64,000 nucleotides of DNA, taken from Clostridia bacterium (GTDB taxonomy: Bacteria > Bacillota > Clostridia > Monoglobales > Monoglobaceae). Positions 35,799 through 44,109 of the stretch are shown here, piece by piece (positions within the stretch are counted from its first letter, which is position 1; the number at the start of each line of letters is the position of its first letter). A program made the position numbers and the translations under genes. Below the pieces are notes generated by a model. It was not told the DNA's origin. It saw only the letters and a list, made by a program, of their open reading frames with translations, and searched no databases. The stretch covers positions 29,661-93,660 of the forward strand of contig JAFQIA010000011.1 in NCBI GenBank assembly GCA_017397725.1, given 5' to 3'.

Positions 35799-36164
35799 AT
35801 GGAACGCAATGTGGAAATCGGACTGTTGTTCTCTATCTATCGGAATATGCTGACCGAGCGACAGGCGGAAAGTGTGGATTTGTATTACAATGAGGACTTG
35901 TCTTTGTCGGAAATCAGTGAGCATATGGGAATTACCCGACAAGGGGTAAGAGATAATATCAAGCGTGCAGAAAGCACCCTGTTTGATGTGGAAAAACGGT
36001 TGGGACTTGCCAAACGGTTTCTGGACATCAAGGAGGATTTGCGCAGGATTGATGACATCATTCGGGAGATTGAACAATCCCCCAACATTATGTACTTATC
36101 CGATGACATCAAACGGAAGATTAACCAGATTCTGCACATTATCGGTGAGATGAATGAAGACTGA
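35799..36164 (+). CDS. ylxM: YlxM/p13-like DNA-binding protein (UPF0122)
   Basis: 121 residues with a sigma-region-4-like helix-turn-helix (MLTERQAESVDLYYNEDLS, LSEISEHMGITRQGVRDNI). Always found before ffh in Gram-positives, where it may adjust SRP operon expression. ATG 35799 is preceded by AAGGAGGG at good distance; GTG 35796 is too close. Confidence 0.93.
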   Translation: MERNVEIGLLFSIYRNMLTERQAESVDLYYNEDLSLSEISEHMGITRQGVRDNIKRAESTLFDVEKRLGLAKRFLDIKEDLRRIDDIIREIEQSPNIMYLSDDIKRKINQILHIIGEMNED

Positions 36165-36181
36165 GCGATAGGAGGTGCTTT

Positions 36182-37540
36182 ATGGCATTTGAAAGTTTGG
36201 CAGACAAATTGCAAAACACCTTTAAGAAGCTGAGAAGCAAGGGCAAGGTCAGTGAAAAAGATTTGAAGGATGCCATGCGAGAGGTAAAGCTGGCACTTCT
36301 GGAAGCCGATGTCAATTTTAAGGTGGTCAAGGACTTTATCAAGCAGGTGACCGAACGGGCATCCGGCGCAGAGGTGATGGAATCCTTAACTCCTGCACAG
36401 CAGGTAATTAAGATTGTCAATCAGGAATTGATTTCCCTGATGGGCGAAACCGAGGCAAAGCTGACCATTTCTTCCAAGCCACCGACTGTGATTATGATGG
36501 CAGGCTTGCAAGGTGCCGGTAAAACCACCACGGCGGCAAAGCTTGGCGGACTCTTGAAAAAACAGGGCAAGCGCCCTTTACTTTGTGCCTGTGATGTGTA
36601 CCGTCCTGCGGCGGTCAAGCAGTTACAAGTGGTTGGTGGAAAACTGGAACTTCCGGTGTTTGCGGTGGAGGGTTCTACCGATGCGGTAGGCATTGCCAAG
36701 CAGGCATTGGAACACGCCATTCGCCACGCCAATGATGTTTTGATTATTGATACAGCCGGACGGCTGCATATTGATGAAGTCTTGATGGAGGAGCTGAAAC
36801 AAATCTGTCAGGCGGTCAACCCTACCGAGATTCTTTTGGTGGTGGATGCCATGACCGGTCAGGATGCAGTCAATGTGGCAGATGCCTTTAATAAGGAACT
36901 GGAAATCGGTGGTGTGGTACTGACCAAACTGGATGGCGACACCCGTGGCGGTGCGGCGCTTTCGGTAAGGGCGGTAACCCAAAAGCCCATCAAGTTCTGC
37001 GGTATGGGTGAAAAGCTGACCGATTTGGAGGTCTTTCATCCCGACCGGATGGCGTCAAGAATCCTCGGTATGGGGGATATGCTCAGCTTGATTGAAAAGG
37101 CAGAGCAAGCGCTGGATATGAAAAAGGCGGAGGAACTGGAAAAGAAGCTCCGCACCCAGCGGTTCACCTTTACCGATTTTCTGGATCAGATGGACCAGAT
37201 GAAGAATATGGGTTCCTTTGGGGATATCATAAAGATGCTCCCCGGAATGAATGCAAGTGCCCTGAAAAATATTGACATTGATGAAAAGCATATGGCACAC
37301 GTCGAGGCGATTATTCAGGCAATGACTCCCAGAGAGCGGGATTTGGTCGACAAACTGACCCCCTCCCGTAAGGAGCGGATTGCCAAGGGTAGCGGAACCT
37401 CAATGCAACAGGTCAATGCTTTGGTCAAGCAGTTTGAGCAGATGCAGAAGATGATGAAGCAGCTCAGCGGCGGTATGGGCAAAAAGATGAAACGCAAAGG
37501 CGGCTTTTTCGGCTCAATGCCGGGCGGCTTCCCGATGTAA
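36182..37540 (+). CDS. ffh: Signal recognition particle protein Ffh
   Basis: GTPase that binds 4.5S/6S RNA and signal peptides. NG domain with GLQGAGKTTTAAKLG, DTAGRLHID and TKLDGDTRGG; methionine-rich M domain at the C-terminus (residues about 320-452). 452 residues, full length. Confidence 0.98.
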   Translation: MAFESLADKLQNTFKKLRSKGKVSEKDLKDAMREVKLALLEADVNFKVVKDFIKQVTERASGAEVMESLTPAQQVIKIVNQELISLMGETEAKLTISSKPPTVIMMAGLQGAGKTTTAAKLGGLLKKQGKRPLLCACDVYRPAAVKQLQVVGGKLELPVFAVEGSTDAVGIAKQALEHAIRHANDVLIIDTAGRLHIDEVLMEELKQICQAVNPTEILLVVDAMTGQDAVNVADAFNKELEIGGVVLTKLDGDTRGGAALSVRAVTQKPIKFCGMGEKLTDLEVFHPDRMASRILGMGDMLSLIEKAEQALDMKKAEELEKKLRTQRFTFTDFLDQMDQMKNMGSFGDIIKMLPGMNASALKNIDIDEKHMAHVEAIIQAMTPRERDLVDKLTPSRKERIAKGSGTSMQQVNALVKQFEQMQKMMKQLSGGMGKKMKRKGGFFGSMPGGFPM

Positions 37541-37603
37541 CATAAGAAAAAGAATGGGCAATGCCCGAAAATATATTTTACAATTTTTTGGAGGTAAAGA
37601 AAA

Positions 37604-37846
37604 ATGGCAGTAAAAATTCGTTTGAAGAGAATGGGCGCAAAGAGAGCACCTTTCTATCGTGTGGTTGTTGCGGATTCCAGATATCCCCGTGACGGTCGTT
37701 TCATTGAGCAGGTAGGTACCTACAATCCTATGGTTGACCCGTCTGTGACCGAATTCGATGCAGAAAAGGTACAGAAGTGGATTAAGAATGGTGCACAGCC
37801 GACCGATACCGTAAAGCGCCTGTTGAAGGAAAAGGGTATCATCTAA
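37604..37846 (+). CDS. rpsP: 30S ribosomal protein S16
   Basis: 80 residues, [24 protein letters not shown], complete. Between ffh and khpA, in the standard order. Confidence 0.99.
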   Translation: MAVKIRLKRMGAKRAPFYRVVVADSRYPRDGRFIEQVGTYNPMVDPSVTEFDAEKVQKWIKNGAQPTDTVKRLLKEKGII

Positions 37847-37863
37847 CCCTGGGAGGAATTGCA

Positions 37864-38091
37864 ATGCAGGAACTTTTAGAGTTTATCGCAAAATCAATGG
37901 TGAACAATCCGGATGCGGTGACCGTTTCTATTACAGAAAAGGAATCCGCTACCGTACTGGAGTTGCATGTTGCAGAAGAAGATATGGGTAAAGTGATTGG
38001 TAAGCAAGGCAGAATTGCCAAGGCAATCCGTACCGTCATGAAGGCTGCGGCAAGCAACGAAAACAAAAGAGTCGTTGTTGATATTGTTTAG
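37864..38091 (+). CDS. khpA: KH-domain RNA-binding protein KhpA (YlqC)
   Basis: 75-residue single KH domain with the GxxG loop in VIGKQGRIAKAIRTV. Partner of KhpB/EloR in Gram-positives, linked to RNA binding and cell elongation. ATG 37864 follows GGGAGGAATTGC. Confidence 0.97.
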   Translation: MQELLEFIAKSMVNNPDAVTVSITEKESATVLELHVAEEDMGKVIGKQGRIAKAIRTVMKAAASNENKRVVVDIV

Positions 38092-38097
38092 AAAAAT

Positions 38098-38127
38098 GGG
38101 GGTGTGCAGATGTTGCACCCCCTTTTT
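38098..38127 (+). terminator. Terminator-like hairpin between khpA and rimM
   Basis: GGGGGTG / CACCCCC (7 bp) with an 11-base loop and a following TTTTTC. It would uncouple rpsP-khpA from rimM-trmD at least in part. Confidence 0.65.
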
Positions 38128-38148
38128 CGGTATATACAGGAGGAACCT

Positions 38149-38649
38149 ATGAAAGATACCATGCTGGAGCTGGGAAAAATCGTGAACACCCACGGGATTC
38201 GGGGCGAGCTGAAAATTCAGCCTTGGTGCGATGACCCTGAGGTGTTTGAGGAATTGGACCACTTTTATATCGATGATGTGCGCTACGCATTAAAGCGGAG
38301 CAGACTGCACAAAAATTGTATCATTGCCGCCGTTGAGGGGATTGACTCCATCAATCAGGCGGAGCTTTTGAAAAATCGCGTGATTACGATTGAACGAGAA
38401 GCACTGGGCGAACTCCCTGAGGGCACGTATTATATTGCTGACTTAGAGGGCCTTGAGGTTCGCACCGTTGAGGGAGAAGTGCTTGGTAAGATTACGGAAA
38501 TTATCAAAACCGGAAGTAACGATGTTTATGTGATTCACAAAACCGGCGCAAAGCCGATTCTGATTCCCGTCATTGACGAGGTGGTCAAAGAGGTAAACAT
38601 CGAGGAAGGTTTTGTTTTGGTGAAATTATTAAAGGGGTTGATTGACTGA
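38149..38649 (+). CDS. rimM: Ribosome maturation factor RimM
   Basis: 166 residues. N-terminal LELGKIVNTHGIRGELKI and C-terminal PRC-barrel (LIPVIDEVVKEVNIEEG). Helps 30S head assembly with S19. ATG 38149 follows AGGAGG; upstream in-frame codons overlap the hairpin. The stop overlaps trmD by one base. Confidence 0.97.
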   Translation: MKDTMLELGKIVNTHGIRGELKIQPWCDDPEVFEELDHFYIDDVRYALKRSRLHKNCIIAAVEGIDSINQAELLKNRVITIEREALGELPEGTYYIADLEGLEVRTVEGEVLGKITEIIKTGSNDVYVIHKTGAKPILIPVIDEVVKEVNIEEGFVLVKLLKGLID

Positions 38650-39395
38650 TGCGTTTTGATATCCTGACCCTGTTTCCTGAGATGTTTGAGGCTGTCCTTG
38701 GAGATAGCATCATCGGCAGGGCAAGAAGCAAAGGACTGATTGAGCTGAATTTTGTCCAGATACGGGAATTTGCCCACAACAAGCATCGTCAGGTGGATGA
38801 TTATCCCTATGGCGGCGGTGCGGGTATGGTGATGCAGGCAGAACCCTTGTATCAGGCTTATCAAAGTGTGATTGAGGGGCTTGACTATAAGCCAAGAACC
38901 ATCTATCTGTCCCCACAGGGAAAGACCTTTCGGCAGAGTACAGCAAAGCGGCTTTCCAAGGACAAGCATCAGCATATAGTATTGCTTTGCGGACATTATG
39001 AAGGGGTAGACCAGCGGCTTTTGGATGAGATCATCGATGAGGAACTGTCCCTTGGAGATTTTGTACTCACCGGCGGAGAAATCGCCGCAATGGCGATGGT
39101 GGACGCCACCGCCAGATTGATTCCGGGAGTGCTCAAGAGCGAGGAGGCCTTTTCGGAGGAATCCCATTTCAGTGGACTTTTGGAGTACCCGCAGTACACC
39201 CGCCCCGAGGTTTGGCACGGAGAAAAAGTGCCGGAAATTCTTTTGAGCGGACACCACAAAAATATTGAGGCGTGGAAACGCAGAATGTCTATCGAAACCA
39301 CCTTCAAAAAGCGGCGGGGAATGCTCAGCAAAGCAAAGCTCAGCCCCGATGAGAAAAAATTGGTAAAAGAGCTCAAAGAAAGTGAAAATTTGTGA
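38649..39395 (+). CDS. trmD: tRNA (guanine37-N1)-methyltransferase TrmD
   Basis: 248 residues with DDYPYGGGAGMVMQ, LCGHYEGVDQR and SLGDFVLTGGE, the knotted SAM site. Methylates G37. In the canonical position after rimM; rplS, usually next, is absent. Confidence 0.98.
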   Translation: MRFDILTLFPEMFEAVLGDSIIGRARSKGLIELNFVQIREFAHNKHRQVDDYPYGGGAGMVMQAEPLYQAYQSVIEGLDYKPRTIYLSPQGKTFRQSTAKRLSKDKHQHIVLLCGHYEGVDQRLLDEIIDEELSLGDFVLTGGEIAAMAMVDATARLIPGVLKSEEAFSEESHFSGLLEYPQYTRPEVWHGEKVPEILLSGHHKNIEAWKRRMSIETTFKKRRGMLSKAKLSPDEKKLVKELKESENL

Positions 39396-39403
39396 AAAGA
39401 TGG

Positions 39404-39432
39404 TTGTAATTCCATCGCGAATATGCTATACT
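39404..39432 (+). promoter_or_regulatory. Promoter for the zinc-ribbon/propeller gene and nadD group
   Basis: TTGTAA, 17 bp, TATACT, 39 bp before the ATG at 39471. Confidence 0.7.
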
Positions 39433-39470
39433 AATGACAAAGTATAGTGAAAGAAAGGCAGTGATATTTC

Positions 39471-41627
39471 ATGAAATGTCCGAAGTGTGATATAACGTTA
39501 CCTGAAAACACAGAGGTATGTCCTCTTTGCCATACTCCGGTGAAGCCCGGATTAGAAAAAACAAAGGCAGGGAGTGGGCAGGAAACCCGTCGTTTTGCGG
39601 CGATTGACCCGTCCAAGGACAGCTATGATTTTGACCTGCAATATACCCTGACCTTTAAGGATGCGGGAGAAATCCGTCAAGCCATTGATGATATGGATCT
39701 GGGCAGTCAGAAGGACCGCTCGGAAGAATTGCTGCATCCGGAACGCAAAAAACCCGAGGAAGAAAGACGGGTGGAGGTTAGACAGCGCAGCCGTGCGGAA
39801 ATGGAAGAGGCGGCACAGCGTGCAGCTTTGCGTCGCCAGCGGCGGAAACAGGGCAAACGCTTTGAAACAGGCAAGCGTATGTCTGCTGAGAGAATTACCC
39901 GTACAGAGCGGGAAAAAGAGGCGGCGTTGCGCTCGGCAAGACCGAAGAATGCCTCCTTTGCAGAGGAGAGAAAAAAGAACCGCAGACTGATGGCAGGTGC
40001 CGGTGTTCTGGTGGTTGTGGTTGCTTTGATTATTGGTGCTATCAACCTGTTTGCCAATATGCTGGACGGGGATTTGTGTTACCCCACTGTGTATACCAAA
40101 GAAAATCAGTTGTTTATCGTTTATAACAAAAAACCGGTACCGTTGAGTGAACGCTTGGTTGCCGCAGCTTATAAGGAAGGCGCAACGACGGCAAGCAACA
40201 AGTCCACCGACCCCAAGGTTTACAAGCCTGCCGTTCCTACCGAAAAGCAACTGGTTCATATTTCCACAGATGGACTTTACACCTTCTTCCTGGAGAATGT
40301 GGATATGAATACCGGCAGAGGCGATTTGGTTTATATTCAGAACGATGCGCCCAAGAGCAGAACTGAGGTTTCCAAAAACGTCTATTATCAGCTGCAGCTG
40401 AGCAATGACGGCAAATCTGTACTCTTCTTGCGGGATACCGATGAAACCGGTTACCATGGAGAGCTTTGCTACTGGACTGCCGGACAGAGAGAAGTAACGC
40501 CCATCCAATGGGACGTTTGTGCAAATAACTTCCTGTTCTCTCAGGACGGTCTTTCTGCACTCTTTATCAAGAACTTCAATCCCACCGTCAATACCGGTGA
40601 TTTGTGTGTGAGAGCATTGGGCAAGGATGCACCGGAGCAGAATATCCATCTGGATGAAAAGGTTGCCTTTGTCTTTGGGACAACCCCCAAGGGTATTTAT
40701 CTCTATGCCAAGGAATATGACACCAAAACCGGGACATACTCTTTGTATGGCAAAAAGGCAAACGATACCCCCGGCGTTTATGGGCAAAAAGCATATCTGC
40801 CTCCCCAGATCCTCAAAAAGACCGAGGCGATTTACGCTTACAGCGATTACCACGATGGATTCCAGTCGGTCAGCTATGTAGATTTTGCAACCGGCCAGAC
40901 CAACCCCATGGTAAAAGATATTACCAGAATCGAGCGGGTGCGTGTGGATGAAGGCGCGGTGATTTACACCAAGGAATACGAAACCGGCAAGAATGACTAT
41001 TATGTCATTGGTGCTCACGAAAATGCATCCCAGAAAATTGCCAATGGCGTTGCAACAGTCAGCGAGAAAAATCGGGTACAGTTTGATGCCAGCGATGATT
41101 TTTCCAGAGTGGCATACATTGGCGGCTATGACGAGGAAAATGGCAAGGGTGCATTGTTTACCCTGACCATCATCAACGATTATGTGGGTATTGAAAAGCG
41201 CATTTCCGATGAGGCGTATTCCTGTGATGTTTCTGCTGACGGTGCGGTTGTCCGTTTCGCATCCAAGTATGATAAGGATGCGGGCACCGTGAGTCTGGTT
41301 GCTTATGAAAATGGCAATACCAAGACCATCACTGAGAATGTCAGCTCCGGTGCGTTTACCTATGACAAGGCGGGTAGCGTGATGGTTTATGCCACCAACG
41401 TTAAGACCCAGCCGCAGGTTTCCGGCGATATTCAAAGCGTAACCAACAAAGGCAAGGTGCGTGACATTGATACCGGTGTCAGCTCTTATGGTATGAAACA
41501 GGATGGTATGATTCTCCTGCTTAAGCGTGAACCCGGTGCAGAAAGCGGAAATCTGTATTACTGCAACCAGAAGGGTAAAAAGATGAAACTGGTAGACGAG
41601 GGCGTAACCAAAGCGTTACTCTACTAA
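39471..41627 (+). CDS. Zinc-ribbon, single-pass membrane protein with beta-propeller-like ectodomain
   Basis: 718 residues. N-terminal zinc ribbon (CPKCDITLPENTEVCPLC, residues 3-20), a long charged Arg/Glu/Lys linker with predicted coiled coil (about 75-170), one membrane helix (LMAGAGVLVVVVALIIGAIN), and an extracytoplasmic part of about 520 residues with repeated WD40/TolB-like strands (GKSVLFLRDTDETGYHGEL, DFSRVAYIGGYDEENGKG, DGAVVRFASKYDKDAGT). Type II topology. The function is unknown; such zinc-ribbon/propeller proteins recur in Clostridia. It stops 6 bp before nadD. Confidence 0.85.
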   Translation: MKCPKCDITLPENTEVCPLCHTPVKPGLEKTKAGSGQETRRFAAIDPSKDSYDFDLQYTLTFKDAGEIRQAIDDMDLGSQKDRSEELLHPERKKPEEERRVEVRQRSRAEMEEAAQRAALRRQRRKQGKRFETGKRMSAERITRTEREKEAALRSARPKNASFAEERKKNRRLMAGAGVLVVVVALIIGAINLFANMLDGDLCYPTVYTKENQLFIVYNKKPVPLSERLVAAAYKEGATTASNKSTDPKVYKPAVPTEKQLVHISTDGLYTFFLENVDMNTGRGDLVYIQNDAPKSRTEVSKNVYYQLQLSNDGKSVLFLRDTDETGYHGELCYWTAGQREVTPIQWDVCANNFLFSQDGLSALFIKNFNPTVNTGDLCVRALGKDAPEQNIHLDEKVAFVFGTTPKGIYLYAKEYDTKTGTYSLYGKKANDTPGVYGQKAYLPPQILKKTEAIYAYSDYHDGFQSVSYVDFATGQTNPMVKDITRIERVRVDEGAVIYTKEYETGKNDYYVIGAHENASQKIANGVATVSEKNRVQFDASDDFSRVAYIGGYDEENGKGALFTLTIINDYVGIEKRISDEAYSCDVSADGAVVRFASKYDKDAGTVSLVAYENGNTKTITENVSSGAFTYDKAGSVMVYATNVKTQPQVSGDIQSVTNKGKVRDIDTGVSSYGMKQDGMILLLKREPGAESGNLYYCNQKGKKMKLVDEGVTKALLY

Positions 41628-41633
41628 TTGAGA

Positions 41634-42242
41634 ATGAAACAGATTGGAATTATGGGAGGGTCTTTTGACCCTCCGCATATTGGACATCTGCTTTTGGCAG
41701 AATGGATACAAAAGGAATTAAAGCTTGAAGAAATCCGCTTCATTCCAACGGGGCGGATTTATCATAAGGAGCCGCAGAAGGTAAGTGCCAAGGACCGTCT
41801 GGAGATGGTTCGACTTGCGGTTTTGGGATATCCTGCCTTTACGGTGGATGCCACCGAGGTGGAGCGGGAAGGAATTACCTATACCTACGAAACCGTGGAG
41901 GAACTCAAGCAAAGAGAGCCGGAAAATCAGCTCACCTTTCTGGTGGGGGCAGATTCTCTGGACTATATGGAACGCTGGAAATATCCGGAACGGATTTTTT
42001 CTGCCTGCCGGATTGCGGCGGTGATCCGCCCGGGATTTTCCTATGAACAAATGGAGGAGAAAATCCGGCAGCTTAAGGCACAGTTTGATGCGGATATCCT
42101 GTTGGTACCAACGCCGGAGATTCCCATTTCTTCTACGGACTTGCGGAAAAAACTGAATGGCGGAGAATCCGTCAAGGAATGGATTCCCAAGCCGGTAGAG
42201 GAGTATATTAAAAAACACGGATTGTATCAGCAAAAACCCTGA
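41634..42242 (+). CDS. nadD: Nicotinate-nucleotide adenylyltransferase NadD
   Basis: Adenylates NaMN to NaAD. Starts MKQIGIMGGSFDPPHIGHLLLAEW, with the nucleotidyl-transferase motif and a later SSTDLRKKL. 203 residues. ATG 41634 was preferred over TTG 41628. No good ribosome site is seen, so it may be coupled to the upstream stop codon 7 bp away. Connects functionally to PncB at 12.1 kb. Confidence 0.95.
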   Translation: MKQIGIMGGSFDPPHIGHLLLAEWIQKELKLEEIRFIPTGRIYHKEPQKVSAKDRLEMVRLAVLGYPAFTVDATEVEREGITYTYETVEELKQREPENQLTFLVGADSLDYMERWKYPERIFSACRIAAVIRPGFSYEQMEEKIRQLKAQFDADILLVPTPEIPISSTDLRKKLNGGESVKEWIPKPVEEYIKKHGLYQQKP

Positions 42243-42259
42243 CAAAAGGAGGGACTTTT

Positions 42260-42868
42260 GTGGATTTGATTGCAACCATTACGGTAGAACTTCAAGAAAA
42301 ACTCAGCCCCAAACGCTATCAGCATTCCTTGGGGGTGGCTAAGACGGCAGAGAGTCTGGCAAAGCACTATGGCGCAGATGCACAAAAAGCGTATCTGGCG
42401 GGGCTGGTGCACGATTATGCCAAGGAAATCCCAACCGAGGAAACCCTCTTGCTGCTGCGGGAGAAATACGCATTCTTTCCGGATGCCATGGCACTTCGCC
42501 GACCGAGGCTTCTTCACGCACCTTTGGGGGCGTGTATGGTGCAGCATCGGTTTGGAATCTATGACCCGGAGGTGTTGGATGCCATCCGGTATCATACTAC
42601 AGGCAAGGCGAATATGAGTTTGCTTGCAAAGATTATCTATATTGCAGATTTTATCGAACCCAATCGCAGTTATCCCGATGTGGAAAAACTGCGGAAAATG
42701 GCGTATGAGGATATTGATAAGGCAATTTTGTTTGCCATTGACTATACTATACGTACCTTGATGGACCAACAGATGGTGATTCATCCGGACACCATGCATT
42801 GCAGAAATGATGTAGTGGTAACGCTGGAAGAAAAACTTGCCAAACAGGAGAAGAAAGATGAGAATTAA
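42260..42868 (+). CDS. yqeK: HD-domain diadenosine tetraphosphatase YqeK
   Basis: 202 residues. HD-domain metal site in LVHDYAKE (residues about 50-57) with ARRP/RYHTTGKANMS. Bis(5'-nucleosyl)-tetraphosphatase (symmetrical). GTG 42260 follows AGGAGGG. nadD-yqeK is the usual order. Confidence 0.95.
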   Translation: MDLIATITVELQEKLSPKRYQHSLGVAKTAESLAKHYGADAQKAYLAGLVHDYAKEIPTEETLLLLREKYAFFPDAMALRRPRLLHAPLGACMVQHRFGIYDPEVLDAIRYHTTGKANMSLLAKIIYIADFIEPNRSYPDVEKLRKMAYEDIDKAILFAIDYTIRTLMDQQMVIHPDTMHCRNDVVVTLEEKLAKQEKKDEN

Positions 42869-43718
42869 ATCGCCGGCACGACTGATTGTCTGCCTTGTTA
42901 CTATTTTCATTGTTCTTTGGATGTGCTATAACTTTGTGATTGCGCTATGTACCGGACAGAAGTTTTCCATTCTGGGAAACCCCATCGGTAGCGGAATCAC
43001 CAACCTTGTGGTTGCGGGAGTAGATGAGGATGGGTATCGCACCGACCTGATTCTGCTTTGTCAGTTCAACCGCAGAGATAATAAATTGAGCGTTTTGCAG
43101 ATTCCGCGGGATACCAAGGTGCAAAATCGACGGACGGACAAAAAAATCAATTCGGCATATTATTCAGGCTTTGACACACTCAGTGATGAGATTCAGCAGG
43201 TTACCGGAATTCAGGCAGACCGCTATGTGATGGTCAGCTTTTCTGCGTTTCGGGATATTGTGGATGCGGTTGGCGGCGTGATTATGGATGTGCCCATCCG
43301 GATGGCGTACGAGGATCCGACACAGGATTTGGTGATTGATTTAAAGCCGGGCAGACAACGGCTCCATGGGGAAGAGGCGGAGATGTATATGCGTTACCGC
43401 AGTAGCTATTCCCAAGGGGACATTGGTCGGCTGGGTGCCCAGCAGGAGCTTTATGAGGCAATCTCCAAAAAGATGTTTTCTCCCATTGGGGTTCTGCGGA
43501 TGCCAAGTGTGTTTTTTGCGGTTTCCAAGCACACGGACACCAATTTGAAAAAAGGAAAAATCCTTTCTCTGATGCGGGATGCTTTGGTCATCGGCAGGGA
43601 GAATGTGGAGATACTTACCCTCCCCGGTGAGGGAAAATATGTGGGCGGTGGCTCCTATTTTGTTCCTTACAAAAATCAGACTGCCGACCTGATAGAAGAA
43701 CATTTTGTACTGAATTAA
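42858..43718 (+). CDS. LytR-CpsA-Psr family wall-polymer ligase
   Basis: 286 residues. Short cytoplasmic head, one membrane helix (LIVCLVTIFIVLWMCYNFVIAL), then the LCP domain with VVAGVDEDGYRTDLI, QIPRDTKV and YMRYRSSYSQGDIGRLGAQQ. LCP enzymes attach teichoic acid or capsule to peptidoglycan. ATG 42858 is inside the end of yqeK (11 bp overlap) with CAGGAGAAG upstream. Confidence 0.93.
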   Translation: MRIKSPARLIVCLVTIFIVLWMCYNFVIALCTGQKFSILGNPIGSGITNLVVAGVDEDGYRTDLILLCQFNRRDNKLSVLQIPRDTKVQNRRTDKKINSAYYSGFDTLSDEIQQVTGIQADRYVMVSFSAFRDIVDAVGGVIMDVPIRMAYEDPTQDLVIDLKPGRQRLHGEEAEMYMRYRSSYSQGDIGRLGAQQELYEAISKKMFSPIGVLRMPSVFFAVSKHTDTNLKKGKILSLMRDALVIGRENVEILTLPGEGKYVGGGSYFVPYKNQTADLIEEHFVLN

Positions 43719-43731
43719 GGAGAATTTCACT

Positions 43732-44079
43732 ATGATAAATCAGACAGTAAAGACGATTGTTCAGGCTTTGGACGATAAACTGGCAAAAGATATTGAGGTT
43801 TTGGATGTGAGTGAATTGACCACCATGGCAGACTATTTCATTCTGGCAACCGGTGGCTCGGACAGACAGGTGCAGGCGCTTTGTGACAATGTAGAAGAGC
43901 AGCTTGCCAAACAGGGAATTTTCCCGGTGAACAAGGAAGGCTATCGCAGCGGAGACTGGGTATTGCTTGGTTATGACGATGCGATTGTGCATATTTTCCA
44001 GAGCGAAACCCGTGAGTTCTACGGGTTGGAAAGAATCTGGAAAGACGCACCTTTGGTAGAGGTTCTGCCGGAGGCATAA
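43732..44079 (+). CDS. rsfS: Ribosomal silencing factor RsfS
   Basis: 115 residues, KDIEVLDVSELTTMADYF and GYRSGDWVLLGYDDAIVHIF. Binds L14 and blocks subunit joining under starvation. ATG 43732 follows AAGGAG. Confidence 0.97.
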   Translation: MINQTVKTIVQALDDKLAKDIEVLDVSELTTMADYFILATGGSDRQVQALCDNVEEQLAKQGIFPVNKEGYRSGDWVLLGYDDAIVHIFQSETREFYGLERIWKDAPLVEVLPEA

Positions 44080-44109
44080 AGAAGAATATTCTAAGTGGAG
44101 GTTAGTCCA

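Noticed and set aside
39552..41435. Long open frame (627 codons) on the minus strand opposite the propeller gene
   Set aside because: Antisense shadow; the plus-strand gene has a promoter, ribosome site, zinc ribbon and membrane helix.
44080..44109. T-box riboswitch before leuS
   Set aside because: Only 30 bp separate rsfS and leuS, too short for a T-box leader.
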